DNA of 64,000 nt from Macrosoma leucophasiata (lineage: Eukaryota; Arthropoda; Insecta; Lepidoptera; Hedylidae): contig JAWQUS010000008.1 in assembly GCA_036365455.1 (NCBI GenBank), forward strand, positions 23,109,501-23,173,500, in the 5' to 3' direction. This document shows positions 1 through 12,759 of the stretch, in pieces (positions within the stretch are counted from its first letter, which is position 1; the number at the start of each line of letters is the position of its first letter). A program made the translations under genes and the position numbers. Below the pieces are notes generated by a model that saw nothing but the letters and a program-made list of their open reading frames with translations, had not been told where the DNA came from and did no database searches.

Positions 1-100
1 TTCTGTACACTCCCGTTGTTTGATGCAAACTAAGCTTGAGTAAATTCTTAATTAGTGAAAAAGCATAGGAAAAGAAAAGCATGTGGCTTTACATAAAATA

Positions 101-330
101 CTAGCTGTGACCGCGACTTCGTCCGCGGGAGAATTTATGATTGTTCAGTATCTACCCGATTTTGGACAGACAGATAGACAGACCAAAAATTGTATAAAAT
201 GTTTATTTTGGTATATGTACCGTGTATACATACATATGCATTTAGTAAATAGCGGTTATTTTTATATTATAAACAGACACTCCAATTTTATTAATTTGTA
301 TGTGCCATCAAATTCGGTAAGAAAAAACCT
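101..330 (+). repeat. interspersed repeat, inverted copy of 46795-47098
   Basis: Begins CTAGCTGTGACCGCGACTTC and carries CAGTATCTACCCG and GGTATATGTACCGTGTATAC, then AATAGCGGTTATTTTTATA. The same words are found in reverse at 46795-47098. ACTAGCTGT..CGCGACTTCGTCCGCG is a common end motif of lepidopteran repeats. Confidence 0.7.
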
Positions 331-707
331 TATCACTAAGTGATTAAACCAAGCGCTTAAAGTAAAGGCTAAAACTATCCTAACGTTAGGGTTACCCTAA
401 CGTTATGATAGGTTATTGGGTTACCCTTTCCTTGGGAAAGTTTTTTAAAAGGATAATATGGCCGCAAGATATCCTATCGTAAGGATAAAAATTTAAAGCG
501 CTTTTAAAATTAGCCGCTTATCCGGTCCCTGATTAAATCTAATAGTTATAATCTAAGTACACAAAATCGTAAACATCTTCGTTTCTAGTTGGTACGACTT
601 CAGGTACCTAAAATCAATGCTCAACAATGACCCTTTCTTATCAACCAATCACAAGCAGGCAGTTTATCTGTTACGTCAGAGGAGTGGCGAAAAGAAGGTT
701 CATAATA

Positions 708-1990
708 TTAGGTTGGGGAAAAAGTTTCTTCGCATTTTTTAAGATAATTCAAAACATTTTTTAATATAGTTTATTTAAATTTAACTAAAGTATGTATGAA
801 CCATTTTGTTCGATAACCTTTTGCCATCTTGTAGGTAGGGACATGATCCCATTGCTATAAAAATTGTGGGACTTCTCATCAAAATACCGCGACAAGTGGA
901 TTTGGCAGTCCTCTCGTGATGTTAACCTAACATTGCATAAAGAATTCTGAAGAGACCGAAACAGGTGGAAATCTGAAAGTGCAAGGTCAGGACTATACGG
1001 CAGATGCATTAACACCTCCCAGCCAAACTCTCTCAATTTTTGCTGAGTGGCTATAGATGTGTGAGGTCTAGCGTTATCATGATGAAACACCACACCCCTT
1101 CTATTGATCAATTCCGGCCGCTTTCTCTCAACTTCTTGCTTTAATCTCATCAGTTGTTCGCAGTAAAGTTCAGAATCGATAGTCCTGCCTGGTGGTAATA
1201 GCTCATAATGAACAATGCCCTTCCAATCCCACCACACACACAACATCACCTTATTGCGAGTTAACCCGGGTTTCGCCACAGTCTGTGAAGCCTGACCGGC
1301 CTTTGACCACGACCTTTTTCGCACGTTCTTGTCGTACGTGATCCACTTTTCATCACCAGTTATCAGCTTCTTCAAAAATGATTCGGTTTCATTACGTCGT
1401 AATAAAGAATCACAAATGAGTACACGGTTCATTAGGTTTCTTTCAGTGAGCTCGTGAGGTACCCAAATATCGAGCTTTTTATGTACCCAGCTTTTTTCAA
1501 ATGCGCCAAAACTGTTTTGTGATCAATTCTCAGTTCTTCAGCTACGTCGTAACTACTGATATGTCGATCTTGCTCCACTTTTTCAAAAATGGCATCTATT
1601 TTATCCGTAATAGGGCGACCAGAGCGAGGTGCATCTTTGACTTCAAAATTTCCGGATTGAAAACGCTTAAACCAAATTTGTGCTACTCTCACAGACACTG
1701 CACTAGGTCCATAAACATCGCAAATTTTTTTCGCGGCTTGCGTTGCATTTTACCGTTTTTGTAGTAAAATTTTAAAATGTATCGAATTTCTTCATTAGAT
1801 TCACTCATCTTGACAGTACGAAAAACAAATGAAAATCACACATTTGCCTAATTTGAATTTGGAATGATGTTCTTTAAAATTTTAACTTTCAATGACACCA
1901 AAACCAGCCAGATACAAATACTAGAGCCAAAGAGATTTTATTACAAGTTCGTACATACTATAATGCGAAAAGACTTTTTCCCCAACCTAT
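708..1990 (-). mobile_element. mariner-family DNA transposon, complete but dead
   Basis: A 1283-bp element is bounded by inverted termini beginning TTAGGTTGGGGAAAAAGT on the left and ending CTTTTTCCCCAACCTAT on the right. Each is flanked by a TA dinucleotide (706-707 and 1991-1992), as expected for mariner insertion. The length is typical of the family. The transposase runs on the - strand and is broken by frameshifts. The subfamily (perhaps cecropia-like) is a guess. Confidence 0.93.
785..1808 (-). pseudogene. mariner transposase, frameshifted
   Basis: The reading starts at an ATG at 1808-1806 (MSESNEEIRYIL) and carries the helix-turn-helix region (VRVAQIWFKRFQSGNFEVKD; HKTVLAHLKKAGY), then the catalytic part. 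All three DD34D acidic residues can be seen: ITGDEKW, FHHDNARPH and SPDLALSD, with 34 residues between the second and third. At least two frameshifts split it: one near 1745 in an A-rich stretch soon after the start, and one near 1485 just before the catalytic half. The frame then runs to TAG at 787-785. It is therefore an inactive copy, although intact copies elsewhere could still mobilise its ends. Confidence 0.92.
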
Positions 1991-2614
1991 TAATATGTCA
2001 TCAGTGTTTTTTAAGGTTCCGGAGTAAACAAGGAACCCTTACAATTTCGCCATGTCCTCTGTCTGTCCCTCCGCCCGTCTGCGGTTTAGCGCAAAAACTA
2101 TTGGTGCTAGAGACTTGAAATTTGGCACAAGTGTACACCTTAATCACGCCGACAAAGTAGTATAATAAAAACATAAAAATAATATTTTTTTTTTTTTTCT
2201 ATATAGTGTGGGATATGGTTGAATAGGTCTTTCAAAAATGATAGGGGTTTGCTTACATCATTTTTGGATTTAGTTAACTGTTCGTGACTTATTAAGCTTT
2301 AAAGTGGCAATTTTCGTTAGAGTCAAGTGTGTGCCTTTACCAACTAAACGGTTGTTGTTAGAAATTCAAACGTTGCGGCAATAGTAGCTACATATAACGA
2401 AATTAAAATGAAAATTATCACACCTAAGTTGGCTTTACAAGTGTGCGAGTAATAGTCCACCAAATATAATACTCGAAAGTTTTGAACAACTCCATAGATA
2501 TTTATATAAAAAAAATATATATATTCATTACATTAATCAATTGTACTATTTATTTTTCGCAATAACACATGCGAGTGAACTTTAGAAATTAAAGAAGAAA
2601 ACGGAAAGAAACAT

Positions 2615-2692
2615 TTGACTTCGGGTAGGAATTGAACCTGCGACCTCAGGATAACCAGTCCAGCCGCTCTACCACTACCGAGTGTGGTTGTG
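2615..2692 (-). repeat. tRNA-like head of a diverged C-family element
   Basis: On the - strand, GGTAGAGCGGCTGGACTGG and AGGTTCAATTCCTACC are tRNA A- and B-box-like. Downstream are the family words AGTCAAATGTTTC and ACATGCGAG-like tail sequence. It is too diverged to be a tRNA gene. Confidence 0.65.
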
Positions 2693-3719
2693 GAAGTGGT
2701 TGATTATTTTAATATATGTACCTTCACTCCAGGTCCCTAACGGGGTAGGCAGAGAGTGTAGAGCATTGTTTTTATAAAGAAAATAAAACAAATTTAAGAA
2801 AAAAAATTAAGACTTAAGTATTTCAATTTATAACTTTTGCACTCGAATGTACTCCATGTATACATTTGTTAACAATATTTTATGACCGGTCCGTTGAGAC
2901 GTAGACGAGTTTTGATTACGGCCGAATGGGCTACGGTCCATTCTTTTTGGTCCGTTCAGACGTAGTACCCAACTGACGTATCAACGATCACCTAAAGCCT
3001 AAAACCTAACGAGACTGTTATTTGTCACAGGGGTTATTGTAACGATGCAAATGGGCAGTAATAAAGTATTTTATGATTTATCATATAAATTTATCCCCCA
3101 ATATGAAATAAGGGGTGAAAGTTTGTATGAAGAACATGAATAAATATTTCATAAATTTACTTTTAAAAAGAACTTACACGCAATTATAAATAATTAAACA
3201 CATGTTTAATTATTTTCCAAGAACAGTAGTAGTAGGGGACGAATGTTTGTACTCGTATATTACGAATTCCACGCAGACGAAGTCGCGAGCAAAATCTGTG
3301 AAATTTAATTTTTATTATTTATTCACTGCTGGACAAAAGCCTGCCCAAATACAACCACAACAGTGTTGTGCGTTATTAAGGGAGGAGATGCAATAATCGC
3401 AACATGTGGCAGGCGGTAATTTTTTCAGATGCGGTTCTGCCTATACTGCTTTATTGTATTAACTCACACACCACCATCATTCGCTTGACTGACTGCACTA
3501 GGGAAAGAATTCCCCCGACCTAATTTTCGTAACTAAAAATAGAAGAAAGAAAGAAAGACAGGTAATTTAAGATACCCCGAAAGGAAAAATAAAATGTTAT
3601 TCCAATTAGTGAAATTCGATCTCTAGCTGCCGGCACAGATGTTTATTCTGAACACCTTTAAGTCACAATCTAGAGCAACGCTTCAGAAAGTGTACTCCGT
3701 ATAACCCATGGGTTCTGTA

Positions 3720-4110
3720 GAAAGATGCAACACCGGACGGATTCCGGGCAAATACTGAATCGGATTCCTTTTACGGGCGGATGCAGGAGACACACGTTAC
3801 GTGGTTATGCGACTGTCTTTACAGTGTTGAGTGCTTTGCTGAACTGTTTGATATGGTGCCAGGGTGCCACCGTCTTTTTTCCTAGAGAAGAGTTCCTTCC
3901 GCACACGCTTACAGTGCGATCACCGCGCTCGTTTCTGCCGAGAATGTGCGAATTATGAAACGAATTGCTAATTTAGTGTTCCTTTATCGCTACAATATGG
4001 GGCTCTTCAAAATTGCCGCCAAAAGAGTCAGAAATGGCAGCGTGTTAACTCACCTTCTGTTGCAAATATTCATAGGCGACAGTGACCACTTTCCATATGG
4101 TGATTAATGA
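3720..4110 (+). pseudogene. LINE (CR1/Jockey-like) reverse-transcriptase 3' end, decayed
   Basis: The translation contains VRSPRSFLPRMCEL, equivalent to the C-terminal VRFSRSFMPRTCKLWNELPS of the better copy at 14438-14869. It is followed by the 3' UTR words CATAGGCGACAGTGACCACT and TTTCCATATGGTG. Several stops and frameshifts are present. Confidence 0.75.
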
Positions 4111-4221
4111 CAAAAGGTTGCCAGACAAGCGTTAACTTATCTGTCAAACTTATGTAAAAAATGTGAGTGTGTTTTTTTTGTTGTTGTCTTTTGTTAATCT
4201 GTATACATAGCGTGTAGTTTC

Positions 4222-4280
4222 CCAATGGAATAAACAATTCATTTGAGACAGAATATCGAATGAATTGTTTATTCTATTGG
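4222..4280. repeat. 21-bp hairpin with one G-U pair
   Basis: Arms CCAATGGAATAAACAATTCA(T) at 4222-4242 and its near complement at 4260-4280 pair around a 17-base loop. The size is compatible with a small hairpin RNA, but nothing else supports that. Confidence 0.7.
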
Positions 4281-5097
4281 TAATTTCTTTGATATTGCAC
4301 TCCGTCTAAACGATACAATGGAAGATTGTGTTGGAAGAGAGCTTAGAGACGCTTTCAGTATTCGACACGGCCGCGACCTTTTCAGAGGCAATTCCATCGA
4401 ACGCCGAGTTTACTGGGGAACTATCTGTTGGCCGCCATTTCAGGATTCGAATTTCAAATGCTAAGTCGAATGAATTTCTATTTGTGGGATAAAGTGAAAA
4501 AAAATCAAGGACCACCTTACATATTTACGTAAAAGCGAATAACATGATAGAATATCTATTATAGTATTTAGAGATGAATACTTGAACAATTATTCTACAT
4601 ATTTTTATGCAACAAAATACTGTGCATTATTTTAGGAATACCGGCGGGTGAGGCCTTGGAATTTAATAAAGGATTCTTGTGAAATATATTTTTCTTTAAA
4701 AATAAAATATATTTCACAAGCATGTGTTAATGCGAAATAATATAAAACAAGGATTCTTGTAATTTAAATTGAAAATATTATAAACTTCTTAAGCTGATGT
4801 ATAAGATAATAAACAATCCAATCAAGAGTTTTTGATTGCTGCTTATCTCTGACGCCCTTACATTTTATATTTTACAATTGCCTTACTCTAACGAGTAGGT
4901 AATACTCACGCCTGCTTTCTCAATAATATTCCTTTGTGTCCTTGTGTTAGGTGGAGGGAAAATTCTACAATACATTAATTATCTTTAGACAAATCTGCAT
5001 TTCAAAACGGAAACAACAGTTTAAATCACTAAAATACGTACCAGTTCAACCCTGGATATTAATATAATAAATTCCCAAACTCTTAAATCAGAGCTTT

Positions 5098-5300
5098 ATT
5101 GGCGTTCCCTTTCTCTCTCTCACTTGTGGTTGACGCCACAAGTCCAAGTTTTAATTGCGTTTGCGACTGAAGGATAATCGCACGGTGCGTTCATTCATTA
5201 GCTTTATCCTTTTCAAACAATGCGCTGATACAATGAACTGTTTCCGCTGCATTTGTTCCACGTTAGTATTCAGAATAAGACTCGATCTATTATTTTCTAT
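5098..5300 (+). repeat. diverged direct repeat, copy 1 (second copy at 5676-5850)
   Basis: GGCGTTCCC, GTGGTT-ACGCC-CAAGT, GGTGCGTTCATT, TCAAACAATGCGCTGAT and TTTGTTCCAC occur in the same order at both places. The origin is not recognised. Confidence 0.7.
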
Positions 5301-5344
5301 ACGCATATGTCCAACACATGGGTGTGTATTCTCAATAATGAAAA

Positions 5345-5575
5345 TAATAATAATAATGGCAACCCATTATACGTCCCACCGCTGGGCACGAGTCTCTCCT
5401 CTTTTTTTGGGGGGAGGCCTGCAGCTTACTCCACCACGGGTTAGTAGCCAACCCGCTGTCGGATGTTTTCAAACCGCCCATAAGGCCTCTGACAAGGTTT
5501 AACGACTACTATCTATCGATAGCAACCGGGACCGACGGCTTAACGTGCCCTCCGAAGCACGGAAACGCGCATTAA
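5345..5575 (+). repeat. interspersed repeat of lepidopteran type
   Basis: Contains ACCGCTGGGCACGAGTCTC, GGGACCGACGGCTTAACGTG and CCCTCCGAAGCACGG, words I know from many moth and butterfly genomes. Family name not assigned. Confidence 0.55.
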
Positions 5576-5675
5576 ATTTGCCACTAGCGGTTTTTGTGAA
5601 GATTAGTTCCAGTGCAATCCTGCATATTAAATACGACAAGTTCTCAAAGTCTTAGATCAGTTTTAGTAAAATTTT

Positions 5676-5850
5676 AGTGGCGTTCCCATTCTCTCTAATC
5701 GTGGTTCACGCCGCAAGTTTAATCACAGGGTGCGTTCATTAGCCGTATTCTTCTCAAACAATGCGCTGATATTGCGAATTGTTTCTGTTGAATTTGTTCC
5801 ACTTTGGTATTCAGAATTAAAATCAAAGATTTTCTATATTTTAATACGGA
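5676..5850 (+). repeat. diverged direct repeat, copy 2
   Basis: Same word order as 5098-5300, with indels. The interval between them contains a Lepidoptera-type interspersed repeat (5345-5575). Confidence 0.7.
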
Positions 5851-5956
5851 ATTTAATAGATAGGAATAATATGCATTTATGTTTTATGCAATTATTAATT
5901 TTCAAATGACGTCATTACCACAGACGATTGTATTAAAAAACGGCTATGCGCGTATC

Positions 5957-6151
5957 TAGTGTTGCCCAAAATCGGTCTTGGTCTTGCAGTCTTGGTCTTG
6001 TTCTTGCATTTTTGCAAGACCAAGACCAAGAGCAAGACTGCCTAATTTTAACAAGACCAAGAACAAGACTGACGGCGCAAGACCAACGTGAGCAGTGTGG
6101 TCGTATGGCAGACCAAGACTGCAAGACCAAGACCGATTTTGGGCAACACTA
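5957..6151. mobile_element. hAT-like short inverted-repeat element built from an iterated hexamer
   Basis: Exact 8-bp target duplication CGCGTATC (5949-5956 and 6152-6159), which is diagnostic of hAT. The termini begin TAGTGTTGCCCAAAATCGG in inverted orientation, about 47 bases long. Almost the whole body is (T)CTTGGT / ACCAAG(A) iterations. Confidence 0.93.
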
Positions 6152-6870
6152 CGCGTATCGGACAACGCACAGTGTATTTCACGAGTATTTTTTTAAGGTT
6201 GCTCGAGTATTATTCCTGAATTTGTAAAATGTGCTTAGCTGTGATAGTATTCCTTTTATCTTCGTTATACAAACTACTAACGTGATTTTTTTTCACAACT
6301 CCCAATGCAACCATTTATCTGGAAGGGGGTGGGGTCACTTGGTTCGGAAAATTGACACTTCAACGCTTAATATTTCACAAAAATATCCTTAAGATCCTAT
6401 CAGAAGCAGACGCATGAAACATACATTGAATATTTAGTTAGTTATAGGCATAATATTCACTCAAAAATAATTATTAACAAACGACACACGGGCAGTCAGA
6501 CTCCCGATTGCGCCTATAATGGCTCCGATTTTGCTTTGAAGGTACAGAACCTTAAAATATGATTTTAAGTAGAGGAACGGCTAATTGCTAGTGTCATGTG
6601 CGAAGTAAAGGCCGTCAACAACAATATGTCATTATACAGGTTTGTCCCGCCACAATGTATGCGACGAGCGGGAACTGTTCCGTCGATATTGTTGCCAAAT
6701 TAATCTAACAAATCAAAAACAGCAGGGGCGAAGCTTTGTTCATGCAACTATATGATTTCGTAGGCTATTTGTATTGAGTTTCAGTGAATATCATATTTAC
6801 GGAAATATTAATTTGAGTTACAGAAGATTTTAATCTTTTACACAAATACACACACACAAACACGAGCGCG

Positions 6871-6902
6871 CGCGCACGATCACACAGACGTGATCGTGCG
6901 CG
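6871..6902. repeat. perfect 13-bp hairpin in an AC/GC-rich tract
   Basis: CGCGCACGATCAC (6871-6883) pairs with GTGATCGTGCGCG (6890-6902), loop ACAGAC. It sits between CA and TG dinucleotide runs and probably grew from a microsatellite. Confidence 0.75.
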
Positions 6903-7314
6903 TGTCGGTGTGTGTACATACAATTAAATCTAAAACTAACCATCCTAACCACTATTACAGAAGTGCTAAATGCTTGGATATAATGATTAATATCAAGCGT
7001 AAGATGCACCTATTTACATGAAATAGAGACTAGTTTACAGGCTGATCAGTTTATCTTGCTTCTCATTCGAGAGTTGGAGAACACAAGCTGTATTAGCGTC
7101 TCTTAATTCCTGACAGAACGAGGCTATGGGTTTGGATTCGATATCTAACGTCGTCGGTTTCCTCTATAATATGATGCTACTTTTTGGTAACATCGTGTTC
7201 AAAGTTATCTTTAGCCCATAAACATCTGCAAAAGCCCAAGATTACAATGTAGATACATTTCCACTTTTGACGGCCAAGTTGTTATGATTCTGTGACAAAT
7301 ATGGTAGACTACTG

Positions 7315-7548
7315 ACTGGTGGTAGAGCTCCAGTGACGGACCTCGCGGGCGTAGGCACCACCGCGTAGGTTCCGGTCAGGTGGTAATGTACGGCCCTGTA
7401 TGTAATTTCCGGCACAGATGCTTAACAACTTAGGCCTCAGGAGTGGTAACGTAACTGCATTCTGACCTTGGTCTTTGTGTAGGTGTAGACATCACTTAAC
7501 ATCAATTTAAACTGCATGCTTGTTTGCCACTTTCATCACATAAAAAAA
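7315..7548 (+). mobile_element. SINE-A copy
   Basis: Starts ACTGGTGGTAGAGCTCC and ends at CACATAAAAAAATA. It has an internal deletion around the CACTATCGTG core and a diverged 3' part. A C-family tail (TTTCACAAGCATGTGTTAAT) follows directly. Confidence 0.8.
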
Positions 7549-8317
7549 TATATTTCACAAGCATGTGTTAATGCGAAATAATATAAAACAATTAAATATA
7601 TATATGCTACAGCGCCATACATAACCATCTAACCGGAACATGATAGTGCTAAATAGTACAATTGGCAGATAGATTAGTTCATGACGCGGTGCCTACGCCC
7701 TCGAACTCTGACATATATAGCAAAGTTTTCCACAGTTGTCCATCTATTTCCGTCCAGCCTCTGATCACCTGAGTTAATTAGAAAATAAACACCAACCCTT
7801 TTGCTTGCATAATACCTACGGCAACATGACACGTGTGACGGAATAGTTTGCGCGCCTTAAATATCGATTATAATAACGTTAAAGCTATACTCTCGCTTCT
7901 GCGATGCAGGCAAGAGTATAGCTTCATCATTACCTCGTAGGAATACCGCGAGCGAATTGCGATACGTGATCGAGACCATTTCTATTGGCATTAGCATTCC
8001 ACGCATCGTATGTCCCGTCCCCGCTATTTGGACAATGCTGGCCGTGATTGGTATAGAAACTTGCTTAAAAACACGGCCACGGAAAAAAATATCTGCGTGT
8101 TATACTAGACGATGTTTGCGCAAAATATCATGGCATTTTTCCGATTGCTTTTAGTGTCTGGCTGATAACATAGATTGGCAGCATCTTTGATATTAGAATG
8201 TAACGTTTGACTTATGACTTCTTCGGACTGGACTTTATTACGAAAAATTACTAAGTTGGAGTGCGTTCAATGTCTACCAGCTGTCTCCTCGCCAGACGCG
8301 GATATTATATTTCAAAA

Positions 8318-8515
8318 AACGTAACTTCACGCCTGTAAACCCCGAAGGGGTAGGCAGAGGTAAATGCATGCATTCAAGCATAGTGGCGAGCCTGTTGACA
8401 TCTCTGGGCTTATTACCAAACTTTGAGGTACTGGCTATAACCCCCTACCCGGGAATTTAACCCAGGACCTCAGCATAGTAGTAGTGGTCTGCTACCACTA
8501 GCCTACCGAGGCAGT
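8318..8515 (-). mobile_element. SINE-B copy with internal deletion
   Basis: Both ends are present (CGTAACTTCACGCCTG and CTACCGAGGCAGTTA), but the central third is missing. Confidence 0.85.
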
Positions 8516-9490
8516 TATATATATTATATCTTATATAAATGAGTACCTACACGGTACCTTGTGATTTGAAGATATAAAGTAAGAAACTACCTACACTACT
8601 CGCGAAACTTACCTACGTCCTTGAAGTTACAAGTTGCTCCGAAGAAGGCGATTTAATGGTTCACAACGCGAGGAGAAAAAAGTGGTTCGCTTTCTCCCGG
8701 CTCGCATTGAACTCGCTTTCTTTCTCGTCTGTGTGGTCTAAGTAAAGTCGTGAGCTAAAAGACTGGCACAAAGTTAACTATTTTTAATAGCAGATATTTT
8801 GTGTCTGTGGTCAGGCTCAGGGGCAACACAGGCGACAATAAAGGCGTCACAGCCTTAAAGCCCTCATAACATGGGTTGCTCACAACATATTTGTGTTAGA
8901 AGGAAAGCATGTTTCCCAATTTTTCCTATTCTTTAAATTAAATAAAGATGTTGTTCCCAATTCTATTGATCGCAAATAGAAGAAATTAATAAAAAAACAC
9001 ATTAACACTATTAATCCATGATTTAGGCAACCTATTTATACATATTATCTATCTCTCATATAACCTTAACCATTATCAAATAACAGATACCAGTAAGCCA
9101 GTAAGCCTTTTAAGCCTTACTCGTTCGTCCCATTTCGGAAAGCACTCAAAGTTCAGTGCGGTGCGAGCCGTTCAAACCTTCAAACTTCCTAGCGGACTTT
9201 GACGGACCTAATTACAATGTCCGAAGTTTAGCGGTTGCCTGCACCATATTCTGTTGGGGAGAAGGAGCACACTCCAGTCAGAAACTTGTTTGAAGACACT
9301 TCAAATTTGATTCAAATCCAATCGTTCATCACAAACTATCTTGGTTGTTGACTACTCAAACTATAAGGCTGGGAACAAACTATCTGCGACGTCGATAATA
9401 CTACTGACGGATGCGACTGAAGCCGGAGACACATCATCAGGCACGTCGGTCACGGCTGATAGCCATAATCTAGCTAGTACATTTTTTAGC

Positions 9491-9805
9491 CTGAACTGCC
9501 TCGGTAGCCTAGTGGTAGCAGGCCACTACTACTACGCTGAGGTCCTGGGTTCGATTCCCGGGTAGGGGGTTATCAGAGATAATGGTGAAAAAGCCTTTAT
9601 CTCTGGTTCTATTGGGATTTTTCCATTTTCTGGAAATTTCCCAGTACCTCAAAGTTTGGTAATGTGCCCGGAGATGTCAACAGGCTCGCCACCTGTTACA
9701 TGGGCCAAAACGTAACCGGCGAATCGTGGGTGTTTGCATGTATGCTTGAATGCATGCATTTACCTCTGCCTACCCCTTCGGGGATTACAGGCGTGAAGTT
9801 ACGTT
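9491..9805 (+). mobile_element. SINE-B, tRNA-derived, full-length reference copy
   Basis: A 315-bp unit with a 13-bp target duplication TACATTTTTTAGC (9478-9490 and 9806-9818). The head is tRNA-like: TAGCCTAGTGGTAGC is an A box and GGTTCGATTCCC a B box. The middle carries TTCTATTGGGATTTTTCC and AATGTGCCCGGAGATG. The 3' end reads TACCCCTTCGGGGATTACAG then GCGTGAAGTTACGTT. Confidence 0.93.
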
Positions 9806-9850
9806 TACATTTTTTAGCTGTACACACCATCGGACGGTTCGGAGAATGAT

Positions 9851-10097
9851 CTGGGGTACTACCGCCTATCTGTATTGCTGCTGACATTGTCATTGCTGTC
9901 AAATTTTCATGTCGATTTGTAGCTCCTTTAAAAGTAGTATTGATATTCTGATTGATATTCTCGTTTTCGTACGTAATAAACAAGCGATAATGGTAGATTA
10001 TTTTGATTATTGTTATTTAGTTTAAGTGAAAGTCGACTTTAAAATTTGACAGCAATGACAATGACGACAGCAATGTCGATAGGCGGTCGCACCCCTG
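9851..10097. mobile_element. hAT-like short inverted-repeat element, family 1, second copy
   Basis: Same family as 12760-13006, with inverted ends GGGGTACTACCGCCTATC and GATAGGCGGTCGCACCCC. No target duplication is recognisable. Confidence 0.85.
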
Positions 10098-10105
10098 GGC
10101 CTGTG

Positions 10106-12100
10106 AATGTTACTTAGGTACATACTAGTATTCATCACTGTTTAAAAGTCCGGGTTGTGTCGCGATGTTGGACTCACGGTATCCGATGACGAGTCCCATG
10201 TTATATTTCGCGATCCTAAATTATTTATTACTGAAGTCCATCCATGACGGAGATCATTGAAATTTATTTGTGTTTTAAAAGCTATAGGTACTTCTCTTAT
10301 TATTCGAAGTTATTCGTTTCCAGCTTTATACACAGTTGTGAAATATTCTACGGCTGGTCCGTTGAATATTTCGAATCTTAGTTCGAATATTATATCTCTC
10401 AAGGACTACAAAGTCATCTGATATTTTGTACCTACCTACACCTTAAAGAAAATGTTACTAGCTAGCTAAATCACGTTCATCAGCTAAAGCATATAGTGCT
10501 TTAGGTAGATAGTCCCACTTGAAGACAAATATTTATTTCAGTTTTAATTTAAAAATATTGCAAAAGTTGTCTGTATGCAGCATAATTCATTTACCTTCAA
10601 TGTGAACGCTTGTTTTCTACCATAATCACATAAAAGAAAAGCATTTTTTCTGCTTCCATAGTCGCGGGTCAGTCTGTTACATTAATAATGTACACCCTGT
10701 TAAACATTAAAGACGTAATTAGTGAAAATAAAAAAGCTACAGTCAAAGAGAAACGTAACAGCATAAAAGTTCATCGTTTTCCTCGGCCTAAGCGACTTTG
10801 CAACGCAATTATGTAGTCTCGCATATTTGTTGAATCTTTGATTAAGGTTACTTTGCGATGTTAATTTACTTAACACGAGGCATCTTTCATGAATGATGTT
10901 TGTTTTAAATATTCATATTGATAATGGCATTTGGACAAGCCCATAATTAATTAGAAACCGACAAAATTCTCAGTAATCTCGAATATCTTATCACGATCCT
11001 GTATCACCTTCATATGGTGATAGTGACGCAGCTCGAAGGTGTAGGCACCGCATTAGCTTAATTACTTGCTACTTGCGGCCAGTGTTCAACGATATCGTGC
11101 TCCGGTTAGATGGTAAAGCCTAAATTATTTTTTTTTTTATTATTATATTCGGTTTAATTTTATATTTTGCAACAAGAAAAATGTATTATTTCCAAGTGTT
11201 TAAATACATTTTTGAGTTCGAGTTGATTAACTACCACGACAGACAAAAAAAAAATAGGTCGTAAGGGTAGCAGCGACGTGCGGTTTTCTGTGTAAATGTT
11301 TAATGGCTGCAGTATTCAGAATCAGAAATTATTGTATTATCATTTATCCATCTAGGGTGACAATCACCACTTACAATAAATCAAAAATCAACAAAATAAA
11401 TTAAATTAAATTTATTAATTTAAATTCACTTACCACCAATATGATGTGTGCTTGATTGTCACCATTCAAAAATTGCTCATATAGGTTCTCACGAAACCTG
11501 AGACTGCTCCTGTTTTTAATAGCCTTAAAATTTTCTCATTTTCTTGACATCTTACAAAATCTTACGAAGCACCAAAAGTGTATTTTAATCTGATGCAAAA
11601 TGTTAATTATAACGTGTAGGTATCTCGTCAGAGGTTATCCGTAAAGTCACCCCAGGCACTACGTTCTGAGTATGTTAACTACATTTAATTAACTTACGTA
11701 AATCTCTTGCGGGATGTGGTCGACTACGTACGTTTGCGAATTGAAAGATATTGTTTAGTTTGTACTGCAAAAGAAAAAAAAAACTAATGATAATCTATGA
11801 TATAAAAATAAGTCGGCTTTTCCTTCCTGACGCTATAACCCCAGAACGCACGAACTGATTTCCAAGGTTTTGCATTCGTTGGAAAGGTCTCGGGCTCCGT
11901 GAGGCTTATAGCAAAGAAAATTCAGGATTATAAAACGACATCCACGCAGGCGAATCCGCAGGCAACAGCTCTAGTATCTAATATATAACACTGTAATGTA
12001 ATATGCAACACAGGAGTTGTATAATAATAATAAAGTAATACAAGGGGCTATTAGGCCATTACCGGGCCGTACATGAAATTAAATGAAATCGTTTATTTAT
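10106..12100. other. non-coding stretch upstream of the recognised exons
   Basis: AT-rich DNA. Apart from a very diverged SINE-A-like piece near 10985-11115 and a CGAATCCGCAGGCAACAGCT repeat end near 11950, I see nothing here. Confidence 0.6.
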
Positions 12101-12108
12101 CCTCACCC

Positions 12109-12408
12109 TCACATCTCAGTACCGTAGTGGTAGCAGGCCACTACTACTACGCTGGGGGTCCTGGGTTCGATTCCCTGATGAGATAACGGTTTAAAATTCT
12201 TTATCTCTGGTTCTATTGGGATTTTTCCATTTTCTGGAAGTTTCCCAGTACCTCGGAGTTTGGTAATTTGCCCGGACATGGCAGCAGGTTCGCCACCTAC
12301 CTCGTTACATGGGCCAAAAACGTAACCGGCGAGTCGTGGGTATTCGCATGTATGCATGCATTTTCCTCTGCCTACCCCTTCGGGGATTACAGGCGTGAAG
12401 TTACGTTT
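12109..12408 (+). mobile_element. SINE-B copy
   Basis: Has ACCGTAGTGGTAGCAGG and GGTTCGATTCCC boxes and ends GGCGTGAAGTTACG. It has small deletions and an extra CTACCTCG. Confidence 0.88.
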
Positions 12409-12759
12409 ATTTAGGAATTGATTTCTAACGTACCTTCTCCTATGGTAATCTATGAATATATACACAATGCAAGTAGCATTATGCAGATAGATTAGGTAAT
12501 GCGGTGGTGCCTATGCCCTCGAACTCCGGCACTGGAGCCTTACCACTGAGTCCAGTAACAGGTGAACATTTCTCCGAATTCGATACTTTATTTTATTCCT
12601 TACGTAATTAGACACTTATATTCATGAATACCTATAAGATCATTAATTAGGTACGTGTTCATACCACCACAGTTACCTATAATGATATATGATTTAATTA
12701 AAACAACTGTAACCGACTGTCTGGAAATTAGCGTTGAGTATCTTCTTATCGACATGGAG

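Noticed and set aside
351..529. Possible short element with TGATTAAA(C/T)C flanks and AAGCGCTT words
   Set aside because: Flanking match is AT-rich and the two ends do not pair convincingly.
7957..8154. Hydrophobic frame as the missing membrane-anchor exon
   Set aside because: No suitable donor in phase 1 was identified and no similarity to Golgi mannosidase N-termini is evident.
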